From Herbaspirillum sp. (lineage in GTDB: Bacteria; Pseudomonadota; Gammaproteobacteria; Burkholderiales; Burkholderiaceae_D): 64,000 bases of DNA. How positions within the stretch are numbered: position 1 is the first letter of the stretch; every line of letters starts with the position of its first letter. Under the pieces are notes generated by a model. The model made no database searches and was not told the origin of the DNA. It saw nothing but the letters and a program-made list of their open reading frames with translations. The position numbers and the translations under genes were made by a program. Shown here in pieces: positions 1 through 10,593 of this stretch. Location: assembly GCF_017744395.1 (NCBI RefSeq), contig NZ_JAGIBI010000001.1:186001-250000 (forward strand), given 5' to 3'.

Positions 1-209
1 GCGACCTCGCCGATGTCCTCGCCGTTGAAGCCGATGCTGCCGGAGGAGGCGCGCAACAGGCCGGTGATGAGGTTGAAGACGGTGGTCTTGCCGGCGCCGT
101 TGGGGCCGATCAGGCCGAAGATCTCGCCTTCGCGGACATTGAAGTCGACGCCTTGCAGCACCTGCAGGCCGCCGAAGTTCTTGCTGATCTGCTTGAGTTC
201 TAAGAGCAT
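1..209 (-). CDS. livG: Branched-chain amino-acid ABC transporter ATP-binding protein LivG (5' part only)
   Basis: Only the first 69 or so codons are inside the window; the gene continues past the left edge. The visible N-terminus contains a Walker A motif (GPNGAGKT) and the usual LivG-like opening (LELKQISKNFGGLQVLQGV). Its ATG shares one base with the stop of livM (TAATG), so the two are translationally coupled. By family knowledge it is one of the two cytoplasmic ATPases that drive the LivHM permease, and the partner livF would be expected just beyond the window. Confidence 0.93.
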   Translation of the reverse strand, partial: MLLELKQISKNFGGLQVLQGVDFNVREGEIFGLIGPNGAGKTTVFNLITGLLRASSGSIGFNGEDIGEV

Positions 210-1087
210 TACTTCACCTTCTTGTCAGCGGCGTTGCGGCCCAGCAGCGCGCGGATGCGGCGCGGGTCCCAGATGCCCTTGGGCAGGTACAGCACCACCA
301 GGATCAGGATCAGGCCGTTGATGGCCAGGCGGAAGTCCTTGAAGTGGCGCAGCACTTCGGGCAGCAGCGACAGGATGGTCGAGCCGATCATCGGGCCGAT
401 CAGGTTGCTGGTGCCGCCGAAGACCGCCATGGTCAGGATGTCGACCGCGTTCTCGAAGCCGTAGTTGTTGGGGCCGATGGTGAAGGTGTAGTGCGCGTTC
501 AGGCCGCCGGCCACGCCGGCAATGGCCGCGCCGATGACGAAGGCCAGCAGCTTGTAGCCGGCCACGTTCACGCCCATCAGGCGCGCCGCCACCTCGTCTT
601 CCTTGATCGCCTCGAAGGCGCGGCCGGTCTTGGAACGGCGCAGGCGCGCCAGGCAATAGATGGTCACGCCCAGCAGCAGCACGATATGCCACCACTCGGT
701 CAGCGGCGGCACGCCGTTCAGGCCCATCGGGCCGCCGGTGATCTCCAGGTTGAGCACGATCACGCGCACCACTTCGCCGAAGCCCAGCGTCGCCATCGCG
801 AGGTAGACGCCGGAGAGACGCAGGGTCGGAATGCCGATCACCAATGCCACCAGCGAAGGCAGTACGCCGCCGGCCGCCAGCGCGACAGGGAAGGGCAGCT
901 CGAACTGCATCGTCAGCAGCGACGCGGTGTAGGCGCCGATGCCCATGAAGGCGGCGTTGGCCAGCGACAGCAGGCCGCACGACAGCGTCACGTAGATCGA
1001 CAGGGCCAGCATGGCGTTGACGCCGATGCTGAAAATGACTGTGTTGTAGGTGGCCCAGAAGCCATCCCACCATTCCATAAAGCTCAT
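209..1087 (-). CDS. livM: Branched-chain amino-acid ABC transporter permease LivM
   Basis: A 292-residue inner-membrane permease with many hydrophobic helices and the LivM-type sequence GGPMGLNGVPPL followed by a long conserved C-terminal half. It forms the translocation channel together with LivH. The frame is open further upstream to 1120, but that would overlap livH by 29 bases. The ATG at 1087 (MSFMEWW) lies five bases after the livH stop and is the better start. The gene sits third in the order livK-livH-livM-livG on the minus strand, overlapping livG by one base. Confidence 0.93.
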   Translation of the reverse strand: MSFMEWWDGFWATYNTVIFSIGVNAMLALSIYVTLSCGLLSLANAAFMGIGAYTASLLTMQFELPFPVALAAGGVLPSLVALVIGIPTLRLSGVYLAMATLGFGEVVRVIVLNLEITGGPMGLNGVPPLTEWWHIVLLLGVTIYCLARLRRSKTGRAFEAIKEDEVAARLMGVNVAGYKLLAFVIGAAIAGVAGGLNAHYTFTIGPNNYGFENAVDILTMAVFGGTSNLIGPMIGSTILSLLPEVLRHFKDFRLAINGLILILVVLYLPKGIWDPRRIRALLGRNAADKKVK

Positions 1088-1091
1088 GGTC

Positions 1092-1973
1092 TTATGCCTT
1101 TCTTTCCAGCACTTTGCCAAACATGCCGGACGGCTTGACCAGCAGGATCAGGAACAGGAGGCCGAAGGCCACCGCGTCGCGGAAGTCGCTCGAGATATAG
1201 GCCACCGTCAGCACCTCGGCGAAACCGAGGAACAGGCCGCCGATCATCGCGCCGCGGATGTCGCCCATGCCGCCCAGGATGATCACGGCGATGCCCTTGT
1301 GCAGCATCGGCTGGCCCATGAAGGGCGAGATCGCGTTGAACGACACGCCCACCAGCACGCCGGCGGCGCCGCCCAGCGCGGCGGCCGCGAACGAGGTCAG
1401 CAGGAACAGGCCTTCGACGTTGATGCCCAGCAGGTAGGCCGCCTTGGGCGACTCGGCGATGGCGCGCAGCGCGCGGCCGAGCTGCGTCTTGCGCATCACT
1501 GCCAGCAGTACCACCATCAGCACGAAGGCGATCACCACGATGGCGACTTGTACGGCGGTGATATGCAGGCTGCCCAGGCTGACGCTTTCCTCGGGGATGG
1601 TGCCGACCGGGAAGCGCTTGTTCTCGGCGCCGAACAGGCCTTGCGAGATGTTGGTGATCATGATGGCCACGCCGATGGTGGCGATCATCGGAATCAGGTG
1701 CGGCGCATTGCGTTTGCGCAAGGGCTTCAGGACCAGCACGTCGATCACCAGGCCGAGCAGGCCGGTGGCTACCATGGCCAGGATCAGCGCCAGCCACAGC
1801 GGCAGCGCCATCTGCTCGACCAGCAGCAGGGCGGCGTAGCTGCCCAGCATGAAGATCGCGCCGTGCGAAAGGTTGATCACGCCCAGCACGCCGAAGACCA
1901 GCGTGAAGCCGAGTGCGAAGAGCGCATACACGCTGCCCAGCGAGAGGGCATTGATGAGCTGTTGTTCTAACAT
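1092..1973 (-). CDS. livH: Branched-chain amino-acid ABC transporter permease LivH
   Basis: A 293-residue polytopic permease starting MLEQQLINALSLGSVYALFA, the standard LivH opening. The frame stays open 12 codons upstream, but the ATG at 1973 matches the family N-terminus. It pairs with LivM to form the membrane channel of the high-affinity importer for leucine, isoleucine, valine and related compounds. It is separated from livK by about 255 bases that contain a strong hairpin. Confidence 0.93.
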   Translation of the reverse strand: MLEQQLINALSLGSVYALFALGFTLVFGVLGVINLSHGAIFMLGSYAALLLVEQMALPLWLALILAMVATGLLGLVIDVLVLKPLRKRNAPHLIPMIATIGVAIMITNISQGLFGAENKRFPVGTIPEESVSLGSLHITAVQVAIVVIAFVLMVVLLAVMRKTQLGRALRAIAESPKAAYLLGINVEGLFLLTSFAAAALGGAAGVLVGVSFNAISPFMGQPMLHKGIAVIILGGMGDIRGAMIGGLFLGFAEVLTVAYISSDFRDAVAFGLLFLILLVKPSGMFGKVLERKA

Positions 1974-2156
1974 AGAGCCTGCGATAGGTAATGGGAGGGT
2001 GTTCTTCACCGCGCCTGTCTCATCGGGAGCGGTGGCGACGTATCCCTCGTTACGTCGGAAGTGCGGCCCTCGCTTGTCGCCGGGCCTGTCTGGTTTCCGC
2101 TTTGTCTGGTTTGGCCGGATTGGCGGCCGGCGCTCCCAGGCGCGTCGGTCGTTACG

Positions 2157-2185
2157 CGCATGGCCGGCACCGGGCCGGCCATGCG
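2157..2185 (-). other. Intercistronic hairpin between livK and livH
   Basis: Two 12-base arms (CGCATGGCCGGC and its complement) around a 5-base loop form a very stable GC-rich hairpin in the livK-livH spacer. No U-tract follows on the minus strand, so it is not a classical terminator. By analogy with other transport operons it could protect the 3' end of the livK message and let the binding protein be made in excess over the permease. That role is inference. Confidence 0.6.
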
Positions 2186-2228
2186 GTACTGCACCTCAGG
2201 AGAGCTTCGCTGCTATTACTGAATTGCC

Positions 2229-3386
2229 TTACTTCAGCAGGACGAACTTGCCGCCCTTGGCGATGTTGACGATCGCTTCCTGGTCGGCGTCGAAGCCGAC
2301 TTGCTTGCCGGCCACGGCCGGAGCGGGACGGAAGGCGAACTTGCCGGTCGCGCCGTCGATCTTCACCGATGGCAGCGCCTTGCGCACGGCGTCGCGGTCG
2401 TTGGCCAGGTTGCCGGTCAGCTTCACGTTCTTCAGCGCATCGGCCATGATGTACAGGGCGTCATACGCTTGCGCTGCGAACTGGTCGGGATCGGAGCCGA
2501 ACTTGGCCTTGTAGGCCGCGATGAAGGCCTTGTTGGCCGGGGTCAGGTTTTCCGACGACCAGGGGCTGCCCATCAGGGTGTTGTCGCCGGCGTCCTTGGC
2601 GATCTCGAACAGCTTCGGCGAGTTCAGGCCGTTGCCGCCGATGAACGGCTGCTTCATGCCCAGCGCGCGGGTCTGCAGGATGATGTTGGCGGCTTCCTCG
2701 GCCAGGCAGGAGCACACGATGGCGTCCGGGTTGCCGGCCTTGATCTTGGTCAGCTGCGCCTTGAAGTCGACGTCGCCCTTGGCATAGGCCTCGGTGGTGG
2801 TGGTCGGGATCTTCTGCTGTTCCAGCGTGGCCTTGAAGACGTCGTAGCCGGACTTGGTGAAGGCGTCGTCGTTACCGTAGATCACGGCGACCTTCTTGAT
2901 GCCGAAGTGCTTCACGGCGGCCTTGACGGTGACCGGCAGCACGTCGGCTTCCATCACGGAGTTGCGGAAGGTGAACGGGCCCATCGCGGTGATGCCGTCA
3001 GCGGTGTTGCTGGTGCCGAACGCCACGACCTTGGCGGCGTTGGCGATCGGGTCGGCGGCGAAGGCCGAGTTGGACAGGGTGGGGCCGAACACCGCCAGCA
3101 CCTTGTCCTGGAAAATCAGTTTCTTGAAGACGTTGATGGCTTCTTCTTTCTTGCCCTGTTCGTCTTCGATGACCAGCGCCAGCTTGTTGCCGTTGACGCC
3201 GCCACGGGCGTTGACTTCCTCGGCGGCCAGCGTGAAGCCGTTCTTGATGGCCACGCCATACTTGGCGGCCGGGCCGGTCAGCGCTTCGGCGACGCCCAGC
3301 TTGATGTCGGCGGCCATGACGCCTTGCGACAGGGTGGCGCCCAGCAGCAGCGCGGGAATGGTCTTGAGCATGGTATTGATTTGCAT
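2229..3386 (-). CDS. livK: Branched-chain amino-acid ABC transporter substrate-binding protein LivK
   Basis: A 385-residue periplasmic binding protein. Residues 1-25 form a signal peptide ending GVMAADIKLG, with the mature protein starting around Ala-Asp. The rest shows the receptor-family fold of Leu/Ile/Val-binding proteins (VNARGGVNGNKL, VFGPTLSNSA, GNGLNSPKLFE). The ATG at 3386 has a GAGGAG ribosome-binding site 8 bases upstream. It is the first gene of the liv operon on the minus strand. The precise ligand (Leu/Ile/Val, or an amide or aromatic relative) cannot be told from the sequence. Confidence 0.92.
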   Translation of the reverse strand: MQINTMLKTIPALLLGATLSQGVMAADIKLGVAEALTGPAAKYGVAIKNGFTLAAEEVNARGGVNGNKLALVIEDEQGKKEEAINVFKKLIFQDKVLAVFGPTLSNSAFAADPIANAAKVVAFGTSNTADGITAMGPFTFRNSVMEADVLPVTVKAAVKHFGIKKVAVIYGNDDAFTKSGYDVFKATLEQQKIPTTTTEAYAKGDVDFKAQLTKIKAGNPDAIVCSCLAEEAANIILQTRALGMKQPFIGGNGLNSPKLFEIAKDAGDNTLMGSPWSSENLTPANKAFIAAYKAKFGSDPDQFAAQAYDALYIMADALKNVKLTGNLANDRDAVRKALPSVKIDGATGKFAFRPAPAVAGKQVGFDADQEAIVNIAKGGKFVLLK

Positions 3387-3684
3387 CGAGTTCTCTCCTC
3401 AGTTAGATATTGTAGAAACCGGCTGTCGTCTCCCGTGCAGCCCGGCGCGGGTTCCTACAGCGATTCCTTCATCGAGGATGATGCAAAAGGCGCCCGGGAT
3501 AACGGGACTTGTGCTCCATCCTCTGAAGACCGTTTTGCGGCCTCTTTCGATACAGCCGGGCACAGCATATCCCAAAATACGCGCGCCGGCTTTTACAACC
3601 CGCACCGATGGGCCCGGGTAGGGCACATCGATACGGCATGCGAATGACCGCTCCCTGAGGAACGGCGGGTGGTGCTTACTTCAC
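3387..3684. other. Non-coding spacer upstream of livK
   Basis: About 300 bases between the start of livK and the end of argH, both on the minus strand. It must carry the livK promoter, but I see no convincing -35/-10 pair and no clear terminator for the convergent end of argH. Open frames here have no ribosome-binding site and no protein-like composition. Confidence 0.4.
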
Positions 3685-5079
3685 TTACTTCAATTCGTTG
3701 CGGATATGCGCGATGGCCGCGCGCACCTGCTTGGGCGCGGTGCCGCCGATGTGGTCGCGGGCGGCGACCGAACCTTCCAGCGTCAGTACCTCGAAGACAT
3801 CCTCGCCGACCAGCGGCGAGAAGGCGCGCAGTTCGTCCAGCGACAGGTCGGCCAGGTCGCAGCCCTTGTCCACGCAGGTACGCACCGCATGCGCGACGGC
3901 TTCGTGGGCGTCGCGGAAGGGCAGGCCCTTCTTGACCAGGTAGTCAGCCAGGTCGGTGGCGGTGGCGTAGCCCTGCAGCGCGGCGGCGCGCATGGCTTCC
4001 GGCTTGACGTTGATGCCGCGCGCCATGTCGGCGAAGATGCGCAGCGTGTCGGTCAGGGTGTCGACGGTGTCGAACAGCGGTTCCTTGTCTTCCTGGTTGT
4101 CCTTGTTGTAGGCCAGCGGCTGGCCCTTCATCAGGGTCAGCAGCGAAACCAGGTTGCCGTTGACGCGGCCGGTCTTGCCGCGCGCCAGTTCCGGCACATC
4201 CGGGTTCTTCTTCTGCGGCATGATCGAGGAGCCGGTGCAGAAGCGGTCGGCGATGTCGATGAAGCCCACGCGCGGGCTCATCCAGATCACCAGTTCTTCC
4301 GACATGCGCGAGATGTGGGTCATCACCAGCGCGGCGGCCGCGCAGAATTCGATGGCGAAGTCGCGGTCGGATACGGCGTCCAGCGAGTTGCGGCAGACGT
4401 CGTCGAAGCCCAGGGTCTTGGCCACGCGCAGGCGGTCGATCGGGAAGGTGGTGCCGGCGAGAGCCGCGGCGCCCAGCGGCAGGCGGTTGATGCGCTTGCG
4501 GGCGTCGGCCATGCGCTCGGCGTCGCGGCCGAACATCTCGACGTAGGCCAGCACGTGGTGGCCGAAGGTGATCGGCTGCGCCACCTGCATGTGGGTGAAG
4601 CCCGGCAGGATGGTGTCGGCGTGCTGCTCGGCCAGGTCCAGCAGGGACAGGCGCAGTTCGCGCAGCAGGCCGATGATGTCGTCGACCGCGCCGCGCATGT
4701 ACAGGCGGATGTCGGTGGCGACCTGGTCGTTGCGCGAGCGGCCGGTGTGCAGGCGCTTGCCGGCGTCGCCGACCAGTTCGGTCAGGCGTTTTTCGATGTT
4801 CAGGTGGACGTCTTCCAGGTCCAGCAGCCATTCGAACTTGCCGGCGTCGATTTCGCCCTTGATCTGCGCCATGCCGCGCTGGATGTCAGCGTAGTCGGCG
4901 GCGCTGATGATGCCCTGGTGGGCCAGCATTTCGGCATGGGCCAGCGAGCCCTGGATGTCGACCTGGGCCAGGCGGTTGTCGAAGAACACCGATGCGGTAT
5001 AGCGCTTGACGAGATCGGAGACGGGTTCAGAAAAGCGAGCCGACCAGGCTTCGCCTTTTTTCGCAAATTGGTCTGTCAT
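3685..5079 (-). CDS. argH: Argininosuccinate lyase
   Basis: A 464-residue cytosolic enzyme that splits argininosuccinate into arginine and fumarate, the last step of arginine biosynthesis. The fumarase/aspartase superfamily signature [12 protein letters not shown] is present with its catalytic serine, and [13 protein letters not shown] and GFTHMQ match the other two conserved regions. The length is normal for the family (about 460). The gene stands alone here and not in an arg operon. Confidence 0.97.
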   Translation of the reverse strand: MTDQFAKKGEAWSARFSEPVSDLVKRYTASVFFDNRLAQVDIQGSLAHAEMLAHQGIISAADYADIQRGMAQIKGEIDAGKFEWLLDLEDVHLNIEKRLTELVGDAGKRLHTGRSRNDQVATDIRLYMRGAVDDIIGLLRELRLSLLDLAEQHADTILPGFTHMQVAQPITFGHHVLAYVEMFGRDAERMADARKRINRLPLGAAALAGTTFPIDRLRVAKTLGFDDVCRNSLDAVSDRDFAIEFCAAAALVMTHISRMSEELVIWMSPRVGFIDIADRFCTGSSIMPQKKNPDVPELARGKTGRVNGNLVSLLTLMKGQPLAYNKDNQEDKEPLFDTVDTLTDTLRIFADMARGINVKPEAMRAAALQGYATATDLADYLVKKGLPFRDAHEAVAHAVRTCVDKGCDLADLSLDELRAFSPLVGEDVFEVLTLEGSVAARDHIGGTAPKQVRAAIAHIRNELK

Positions 5080-5388
5080 ATTGGGAATTCCGGAGAATGG
5101 GCGATTATAGCAAGCGCGGCAGCGTCAAGCCACGTCGCGGCGGCCGGAAATGCTGTACAAGGCGGCTTTTTCCGTCTTTGCGACAACGGATTCCCATGCA
5201 CTGGTGACGCGCCGGATAATATTTCCCGCCGGTATCGCCGGGGAATGCTGCCTTGCAGCGGATAAAGGCGGGGGAACCGGGCCGCCCCAACCGCTATACT
5301 GCAGATCGCAGCAAGATTGGGAAGATGTTCGGGGGGACGTCTTGGATCCTGAACGGCTTTCATCTGATGGAATACAGGAGAAATGCTC
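5080..5388. other. Divergent control region between argH and the HDOD gene
   Basis: About 310 bases that must hold promoters for both flanking divergent genes. A TATACT hexamer near 5294 on the plus strand could be a -10 element for the HDOD gene, but I see no matching -35. An AGGAG ribosome-binding site lies at 5376-5380. No gene is supported. Confidence 0.35.
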
Positions 5389-6213
5389 ATGGATCTGGAC
5401 GCCCTGTTTCAGCAGCAAGCCGCATTGCCCGGTATTCCCAGGGTGGCGCAGGAAGTCATCGAAAGCTTCAACAAGGATTCCGTCTCGATCGAGGCGATCG
5501 GCAAGAAGCTGGCGGCCGACCAGGTGCTTAGCGCCAGAATCCTGCGCCTGGCCAATTCCTCCTATTACCATGTCTCGCGCACCATCGGCACCGTCGAGGA
5601 TGCGCTGTTGATCCTGGGATTCATGACCGTGCGCTCGCTGGTGGTCAGCGCCAGCATGACGGATTGTTTCAAGGCGCTGCCGGGCGTGGATCTGAAGCGC
5701 TTCTGGCGCTACAGCCTGGATACCGCCATCGTCGCCAGATGGCTGGCCAGGCGGGCCGGGGCCAATACCGATTTCGCCTTCACCGTCGGCCTGATGCACG
5801 CCATTGGCCAGTTGGTGATGCATGCCGGCATGCCGCAGCAGGCGCTGCAGGTGGACAAGGTCGCCGGTCCGCTGGACGCGTGCCGGCTGGAGGTGGAGCT
5901 GCAGTCCTTCGGCTACGATTTTTCCGATGTCGGGGCCGAGCTGGCCAGGCGCTGGCGCTTTCCGGACGCGTTCTCGCAGGTCATCAAGTCCTTTCCCCGG
6001 CCGCTGCAGGGCGAATTCGACCTGTATGCCGCCATCGTGCACCTGGCCGCCTGGCGCGCACGCGCCGAAGAGAACCGGTATTCGGCCGATGAGCTGGCGC
6101 TGACTTTTCCGGCCGAGGTGGCCGGGCGACTGGGGCTGAAGCTGGAAACCTTCACCGTGGAAATGCCGCCGCTGGCGGAACTGGGCGAGGGCATGCAGGA
6201 ACTGATCGGCTGA
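5389..6213 (+). CDS. HDOD-domain protein
   Basis: A 274-residue HDOD protein. HDOD domains are HD-like folds lacking the phosphodiesterase residues and usually act in signalling or regulation. The core starts at PGIPRVAQEVIESFNKDSVSIEAIGKKLAADQVLSARIL (first 20 residues are diagnostic), followed by NSSYY and GxxTVRSLV. Two in-frame ATGs exist, at 5383 and 5389. AGGAG ends at 5380, leaving 2 bases to the first and 8 to the second, so 5389 is preferred. No receiver, GGDEF or EAL domain is attached. The gene is monocistronic, with its own terminator. Confidence 0.82.
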   Translation: MDLDALFQQQAALPGIPRVAQEVIESFNKDSVSIEAIGKKLAADQVLSARILRLANSSYYHVSRTIGTVEDALLILGFMTVRSLVVSASMTDCFKALPGVDLKRFWRYSLDTAIVARWLARRAGANTDFAFTVGLMHAIGQLVMHAGMPQQALQVDKVAGPLDACRLEVELQSFGYDFSDVGAELARRWRFPDAFSQVIKSFPRPLQGEFDLYAAIVHLAAWRARAEENRYSADELALTFPAEVAGRLGLKLETFTVEMPPLAELGEGMQELIG

Positions 6214-6258
6214 CCGGCGGGACCGGGAACAGGTTCTTGAACCGGTTCATGAAAAAGG

Positions 6259-6295
6259 AAATGCCGGCACGCGTTGGCGCGCCGGCATTTTTGTT
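6259..6295 (+). terminator. Rho-independent terminator of the HDOD gene
   Basis: AAATGCCGGC pairs with GCCGGCATTT across a loop of about 12 bases and is followed by a T-rich run (TTTTTGTTT) on the plus strand, some 45 bases after the HDOD stop. Confidence 0.85.
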
Positions 6296-6325
6296 TGGAT
6301 GGGCGGGGGCGTCCCGGATACGGCC

Positions 6326-7282
6326 TCAGTTGCCTCCCCGGTTGAGCTTGGCTTCGAGGAAGTTCAGCATCGAACGGTAAGCCATCGCGCGGGCATCCGG
6401 GTTGGCGCCGCTGGTCACGCCCGAGCCGGGCTTGCCGATGCCGCTGATGTCCATGCGCACATGCACCGGCAGGCCGGGCGCGTCGAAGTCGTGGTAGGTG
6501 TCCGGATACAGGCGCAGGGCGATTTCTGTGTCGCTGCCTTCCATTTTCTTTTCCATCGCTTCGCAAGCCTGCGGCGGCGTCCAGTCGTCGTTCTCGCCCA
6601 TCAGCACCAGCAGCGGCGCGGCCGGCTTGAACGGCGTGCCGGGCTTGGCATAGGGCTGGCAGTTCGGATAGAACGCGATGGCGGCGCGCGGCTGCACCTT
6701 GCGCACGGCGACGTCGGTGTCGGCCAGGTTCATCGCGGCCAGCACCGTGCTGGCGCCTTGCGACCAGCCCAGCAACGCCAGGCGCGACATGTCGATATCG
6801 GGTTGGGTGGCGGCCCAGCGCAGCGCCGCTTGCACGTCGTGGCGCCGGTTCATGACGCTGGCCTCGCGCTGGGCGACGCTGTCCTGGCAATTGGAGCGCC
6901 GGCCGCGCGGCGTGAAGCTGTCCGGGAACAGCACGTTGTAGCCGGCATCGGTGAGCGCGCGCGCCATGGCCAGGTGGCGCGGCGTGAATTCGCCCTTGCC
7001 GTTGCGCACCGTGCTGTACAGCCCGCCGCAGCCATGCAGGGCGATGACAGTCGGGTACTTGCCTTTCTTGTCGGTGGACAGCGATTTGCGCGCCTTGATC
7101 CACACGCCGTATAGCGCGGTGGCTTTGCCGCCCTTGTCGTCGATGCTGGTCAGCGAGACGCGTTCGGCCACCAGCGGCGCCGGCGGCGCGGAATTGGGCG
7201 CGGCGTGGACGAGTTTGGGCGCGGCCGCGAAAAAGAGAGCGCCGACGCAAAACGAGACAAGAGATGTTCCCCGGATACGCAT
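6326..7282 (-). CDS. Secreted dienelactone-hydrolase-like alpha/beta hydrolase
   Basis: A 318-residue protein. Residues 1-28 form a signal peptide (MRIRGTSLVSFCVGALFFAAA, cleavage near VHA-APN), so it is probably periplasmic. The alpha/beta-hydrolase fold shows HGCGGLY (oxyanion region), the nucleophile elbow GWSQG with Ser174, a later acidic residue in LMGENDDW and a histidine in DTYHDF. The frame is open 18 codons further upstream, but only the start at 7282 gives a normal signal peptide. The family hydrolyses esters and lactones; the natural substrate is unknown. Confidence 0.78.
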   Translation of the reverse strand: MRIRGTSLVSFCVGALFFAAAPKLVHAAPNSAPPAPLVAERVSLTSIDDKGGKATALYGVWIKARKSLSTDKKGKYPTVIALHGCGGLYSTVRNGKGEFTPRHLAMARALTDAGYNVLFPDSFTPRGRRSNCQDSVAQREASVMNRRHDVQAALRWAATQPDIDMSRLALLGWSQGASTVLAAMNLADTDVAVRKVQPRAAIAFYPNCQPYAKPGTPFKPAAPLLVLMGENDDWTPPQACEAMEKKMEGSDTEIALRLYPDTYHDFDAPGLPVHVRMDISGIGKPGSGVTSGANPDARAMAYRSMLNFLEAKLNRGGN

Positions 7283-7695
7283 GTTGTGTGATTCCCCGTG
7301 TCGATACCCGCGCCGCCGTTCTCGGCTTGTCTCCACGTACCGTCGATGCTGGTGTCCCGATAAGGTCCAGCATCCCGGCGGCGGCAGCTGCGGTTGAAGC
7401 CCTGATGAGGCTTCATTTTACAAAAATTGGAGGGCGCTGCTGGGTGCGTGGACGGTTTTTGCGGTGCAAAAACTGATCCAGCGCATGAAAACAACCCGCT
7501 TGTACGGCCGGCGCAACATAGTTGCCTGTCCGTCAAATGCAACCCTGGCCAGATGTTATCGGCAAGGAAACCCGATTCTTGAGACGGAGCGTTTCATTTT
7601 TTGCCGGGCAGGCGGTGGCGGGGACGGGGAAGGCGGGAAGGGATGCGGCATGGCCATCCATGGGACAGCCATGCCGCGGGGACTGCGGATAAGGC
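7283..7695. other. Spacer with hairpin downstream of ppc
   Basis: About 410 bases between ppc and the hydrolase gene. A 10-bp hairpin (GCGGCATGGC at 7645-7654 with its complement at 7668-7677) lies just after the ppc stop and may end the ppc transcript, but no U-tract follows on the minus strand. The rest should hold the hydrolase promoter. I see no supported gene. Confidence 0.45.
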
Positions 7696-10593
7696 TCAGC
7701 CGGTGTTGCGCAAGCCGGCGGCGACGCCGTTGATGGTCAGGTGGATGCCGCGCTGCACGCGTTCTTCCGGCGCCCGGCCGGCGGCGACGGTGGTGCGGTA
7801 GCGCTTGATCAGCTCGACCTGCAGGTGGTTCAGCGGATCGAGATAGGCGAAGCGGTTCTTGATCGAGCGCGCCAGGAGCGGGTTGGCGGTCAGGCGTTCC
7901 TTGCTGCCGGTGATGGTGCCGAGGACGGTGCTGGTGCGTCCGTGCTCATCGGCGATGCGCCCGAAGATCGCGTTGCGCAGCTTGCGGTCGGCCACCAGGC
8001 CGGCGTAGCGCGACGCTACGGCGAGGTCGGTCTTGGACAGCACCATGTCCATGTTCGACAGCAGGGCGGCGAAGAACGGCCATTCCTTGCACATCGCGCG
8101 CAGCGTGGCCTGGCGTTTGGCGGTTTCCTTGGCGTTGCCGGCATCGGCCAGCCAGCCCGAGACCGCGCTGCCGAAACCGTACCAGCCCGGCAGCAGCAGG
8201 CGGCACTGGCCCCAGGAGAAGCCCCAGGGGATCGCACGCAGGTCTTCGATGCGCTGGGTCGCCTTGCGCGAGGCCGGGCGCGAGCCGATGTTCAGCTGCG
8301 CGATCTCGGCGATCGGGGTGGCGGCGAAGAAGTAGTCGGTGAAGCCGGGGGTTTCATAGACCAGGTTGCGGTAGGCGCGATAGGCGCGTTCCGACAGCTC
8401 TTCCATCACGCGTTCGAACTCGGCCAGCTTGCGGGTTTCCCTGGCGTCGGTAGTCTGCGGCATCAGGCTGGCTTCCAGCGTGGCCGCGACCAGCAGTTCC
8501 AGGTTGCGGCGGCCGATTTCCGGGTTGGAGAACTTGGAGGCGATGATCTCGCCTTGCTCGGTCAGGCGGATCTGGCCGTTCACGGTGCCGGTCGGCTGCG
8601 CCAGGATGGCCTGGTAGCTGGGGCCGCCGCCGCGGCCGACGGTGCCGCCGCGGCCATGGAACAGGCGCAGCTTGACGCCGGCTTCGTTGAACAGTTCGAC
8701 CAGCTGGATCTCGGCCTTGTACAGCTCCCAGTTGGAGGTCAGGAAGCCGCCGTCCTTGTTGGAGTCGGAATAGCCCAGCATCACTTCCTGCAGCTTGCCC
8801 TGCTTGGCGATGAGCGGCTTGACCTGCGGCAGCGTCAGCCAGCCGCGCATGATCTCGGCCGCGCAGCGCAGGTCGGGGATGGTCTCGAACAGCGGGATCA
8901 CCATCAGCTCCAGTTCCTTCAACTGGTTGCCTTCGATATGCAGGAGGCCGGTTTCCTTTTGCAGCAGCAGCACTTCCAGCAGGTCGGACAGGGTCTCGGT
9001 GTGCGAGATGATGTAGTTGCGGATGGCGCGCTCGCCATAGCGGCGGCGGATTTCGCGCGCGGTGCGCAGGATGGCCAGCTCGGAATTGGTTTCGTCGGCG
9101 TATTCCAGGTAGGGCGAATACAGCAGGCGCGGCTTGCTCAGCTCGCCCAGCAGCAGCGCCACCTTGCGCTCTTCGGTCAGGGCGGCGTAGCCGCTTTCGA
9201 CCTGGGCCTTGGCGAACAGCTCGGCCAGCACGCGCTCGTGGATGTCGGAGCTCTGGCGCATGTCCAGCGTGGCCAGGTGGAAACCGAAGATTTCCACTGC
9301 GCGCTTCAAGCCGGCCAGGCGCGGCTTGACCAGCGCGGCGCCGTGGTTGGCCTGCAGCGAGGCGACCAGCACGTCCAGTTCGGCCACGCATTCGGCCGGT
9401 GCGCCGTAAGGGGCGGCGGCGCCGACTTCCTGGCGCAGGATGTTGGCCGCGCCCAGCGCGCGGGCGGTCGCCGCCAGGCGCGCGTAGATGCCGATCAGCG
9501 CGCGGCGGTAAGGCTCGTCGGCGCGGTGGTCGGAATGGTCGGGCGAGGCGGACGCCAGCGCCAGCAGTTCCGGGCTGGCATCGACCATCAGGGTCGAGAT
9601 CGACAGCTCGGCGCCCAGCGTGTGCACTTCTTCCAGGTAGTAGTCGAAGATGGTGGTGGACTGGCGTTCCAGCGCATGCTGCATGGTGCCGGCATTGACG
9701 TTGGGGTTACCGTCGCGGTCGCCGCCGATCCAGCTGCCCATCTGCAGGTAGGGCGGCAGCTCGGCGCCGGCGCGCGATTTTGTGCGCGACGGGAACTGGC
9801 TGTCGATCTCGCTTTCGATGTCGTCGTACAGCGCCGGCAATTCGCGCAGGAAGGTGATGCGGTAGTAGGACAGGGCGTTTTCGATCTCGTCGGCCACCGT
9901 CAGCTTGGTATAGCGCAGCATGCGCGTCTGCCACAGCGTGGCGATGCGCGCGCGCAGCAGTTCGGTGTTGTGGCGCAGTTCCTTGGGCGTGAGCGGATTG
10001 TCGCGTTCGGCCACCAGGCGCGCGATCTCGCGCTCGGCGTCGAGGATGCTCTTGCGCTGCACTTCGGTGGGGTGGGCGGTCAACACCGGCGACACCAGCG
10101 CATCCTTGAGGAAGGAGCGCACCTGCGCGCCGGAGACGCCGGCGTCATCCAGGCGCGACAGCGCGTAGGCCACGCTGCCGGGCTGCGCGGCCGAGCCGGC
10201 CAGCAGGTGCGCGCGGCGGCGGCGGTTGTGGTGCTGGTCTTCGGCGATGTTGGCCAGGTGCGAGAAGTACGAGAAGGCGCGCACCACGGAATTGGTCTGG
10301 TCGCGGGTGAGTTTCTTCAACAGCTTGTCGAGTTCGGCGCCTGCCTTGGCATCGGATTCGCGGCGGAATCGCACGGCGGTCTGGCGGATGGTTTCGACCA
10401 CGTCGAACACTTCGTCGCCTTCCTGTTCGCGCAACACTTCGCCCAGGAGGCGGCCGAGCAGGCGGATGTCCTCTTTCAATGGCGCGTCTTTGTCGGTGCT
10501 GCGGGTGGTTTTGGTGGCGGCGGTATTGCCGGAGCGAGCGGTGGATGGGGCGGAACGGGCACTGCGTTTAGTCTGGTTATTTGTAGTTGCCAT
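7696..10593 (-). CDS. ppc: Phosphoenolpyruvate carboxylase
   Basis: A 965-residue cytosolic enzyme that carboxylates phosphoenolpyruvate to oxaloacetate to refill the TCA cycle. Visible signatures are [13 protein letters not shown] with the catalytic His174, [10 protein letters not shown], and the glycine-rich [14 protein letters not shown]. The last residues (AAGLRNTG) match the conserved C-terminus that enters the active site. Residues 1-38 are a Thr/Ser/Arg/Lys-rich extension that looks disordered. It is divergent from hemC across about 200 bases. Confidence 0.97.
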   Translation of the reverse strand: MATTNNQTKRSARSAPSTARSGNTAATKTTRSTDKDAPLKEDIRLLGRLLGEVLREQEGDEVFDVVETIRQTAVRFRRESDAKAGAELDKLLKKLTRDQTNSVVRAFSYFSHLANIAEDQHHNRRRRAHLLAGSAAQPGSVAYALSRLDDAGVSGAQVRSFLKDALVSPVLTAHPTEVQRKSILDAEREIARLVAERDNPLTPKELRHNTELLRARIATLWQTRMLRYTKLTVADEIENALSYYRITFLRELPALYDDIESEIDSQFPSRTKSRAGAELPPYLQMGSWIGGDRDGNPNVNAGTMQHALERQSTTIFDYYLEEVHTLGAELSISTLMVDASPELLALASASPDHSDHRADEPYRRALIGIYARLAATARALGAANILRQEVGAAAPYGAPAECVAELDVLVASLQANHGAALVKPRLAGLKRAVEIFGFHLATLDMRQSSDIHERVLAELFAKAQVESGYAALTEERKVALLLGELSKPRLLYSPYLEYADETNSELAILRTAREIRRRYGERAIRNYIISHTETLSDLLEVLLLQKETGLLHIEGNQLKELELMVIPLFETIPDLRCAAEIMRGWLTLPQVKPLIAKQGKLQEVMLGYSDSNKDGGFLTSNWELYKAEIQLVELFNEAGVKLRLFHGRGGTVGRGGGPSYQAILAQPTGTVNGQIRLTEQGEIIASKFSNPEIGRRNLELLVAATLEASLMPQTTDARETRKLAEFERVMEELSERAYRAYRNLVYETPGFTDYFFAATPIAEIAQLNIGSRPASRKATQRIEDLRAIPWGFSWGQCRLLLPGWYGFGSAVSGWLADAGNAKETAKRQATLRAMCKEWPFFAALLSNMDMVLSKTDLAVASRYAGLVADRKLRNAIFGRIADEHGRTSTVLGTITGSKERLTANPLLARSIKNRFAYLDPLNHLQVELIKRYRTTVAAGRAPEERVQRGIHLTINGVAAGLRNTG

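Noticed and set aside
3399-3626. Open frame upstream of livK on the minus strand
   Set aside because: It overlaps the expected livK promoter, has no ribosome-binding site and an odd Arg/Gly/Pro composition.
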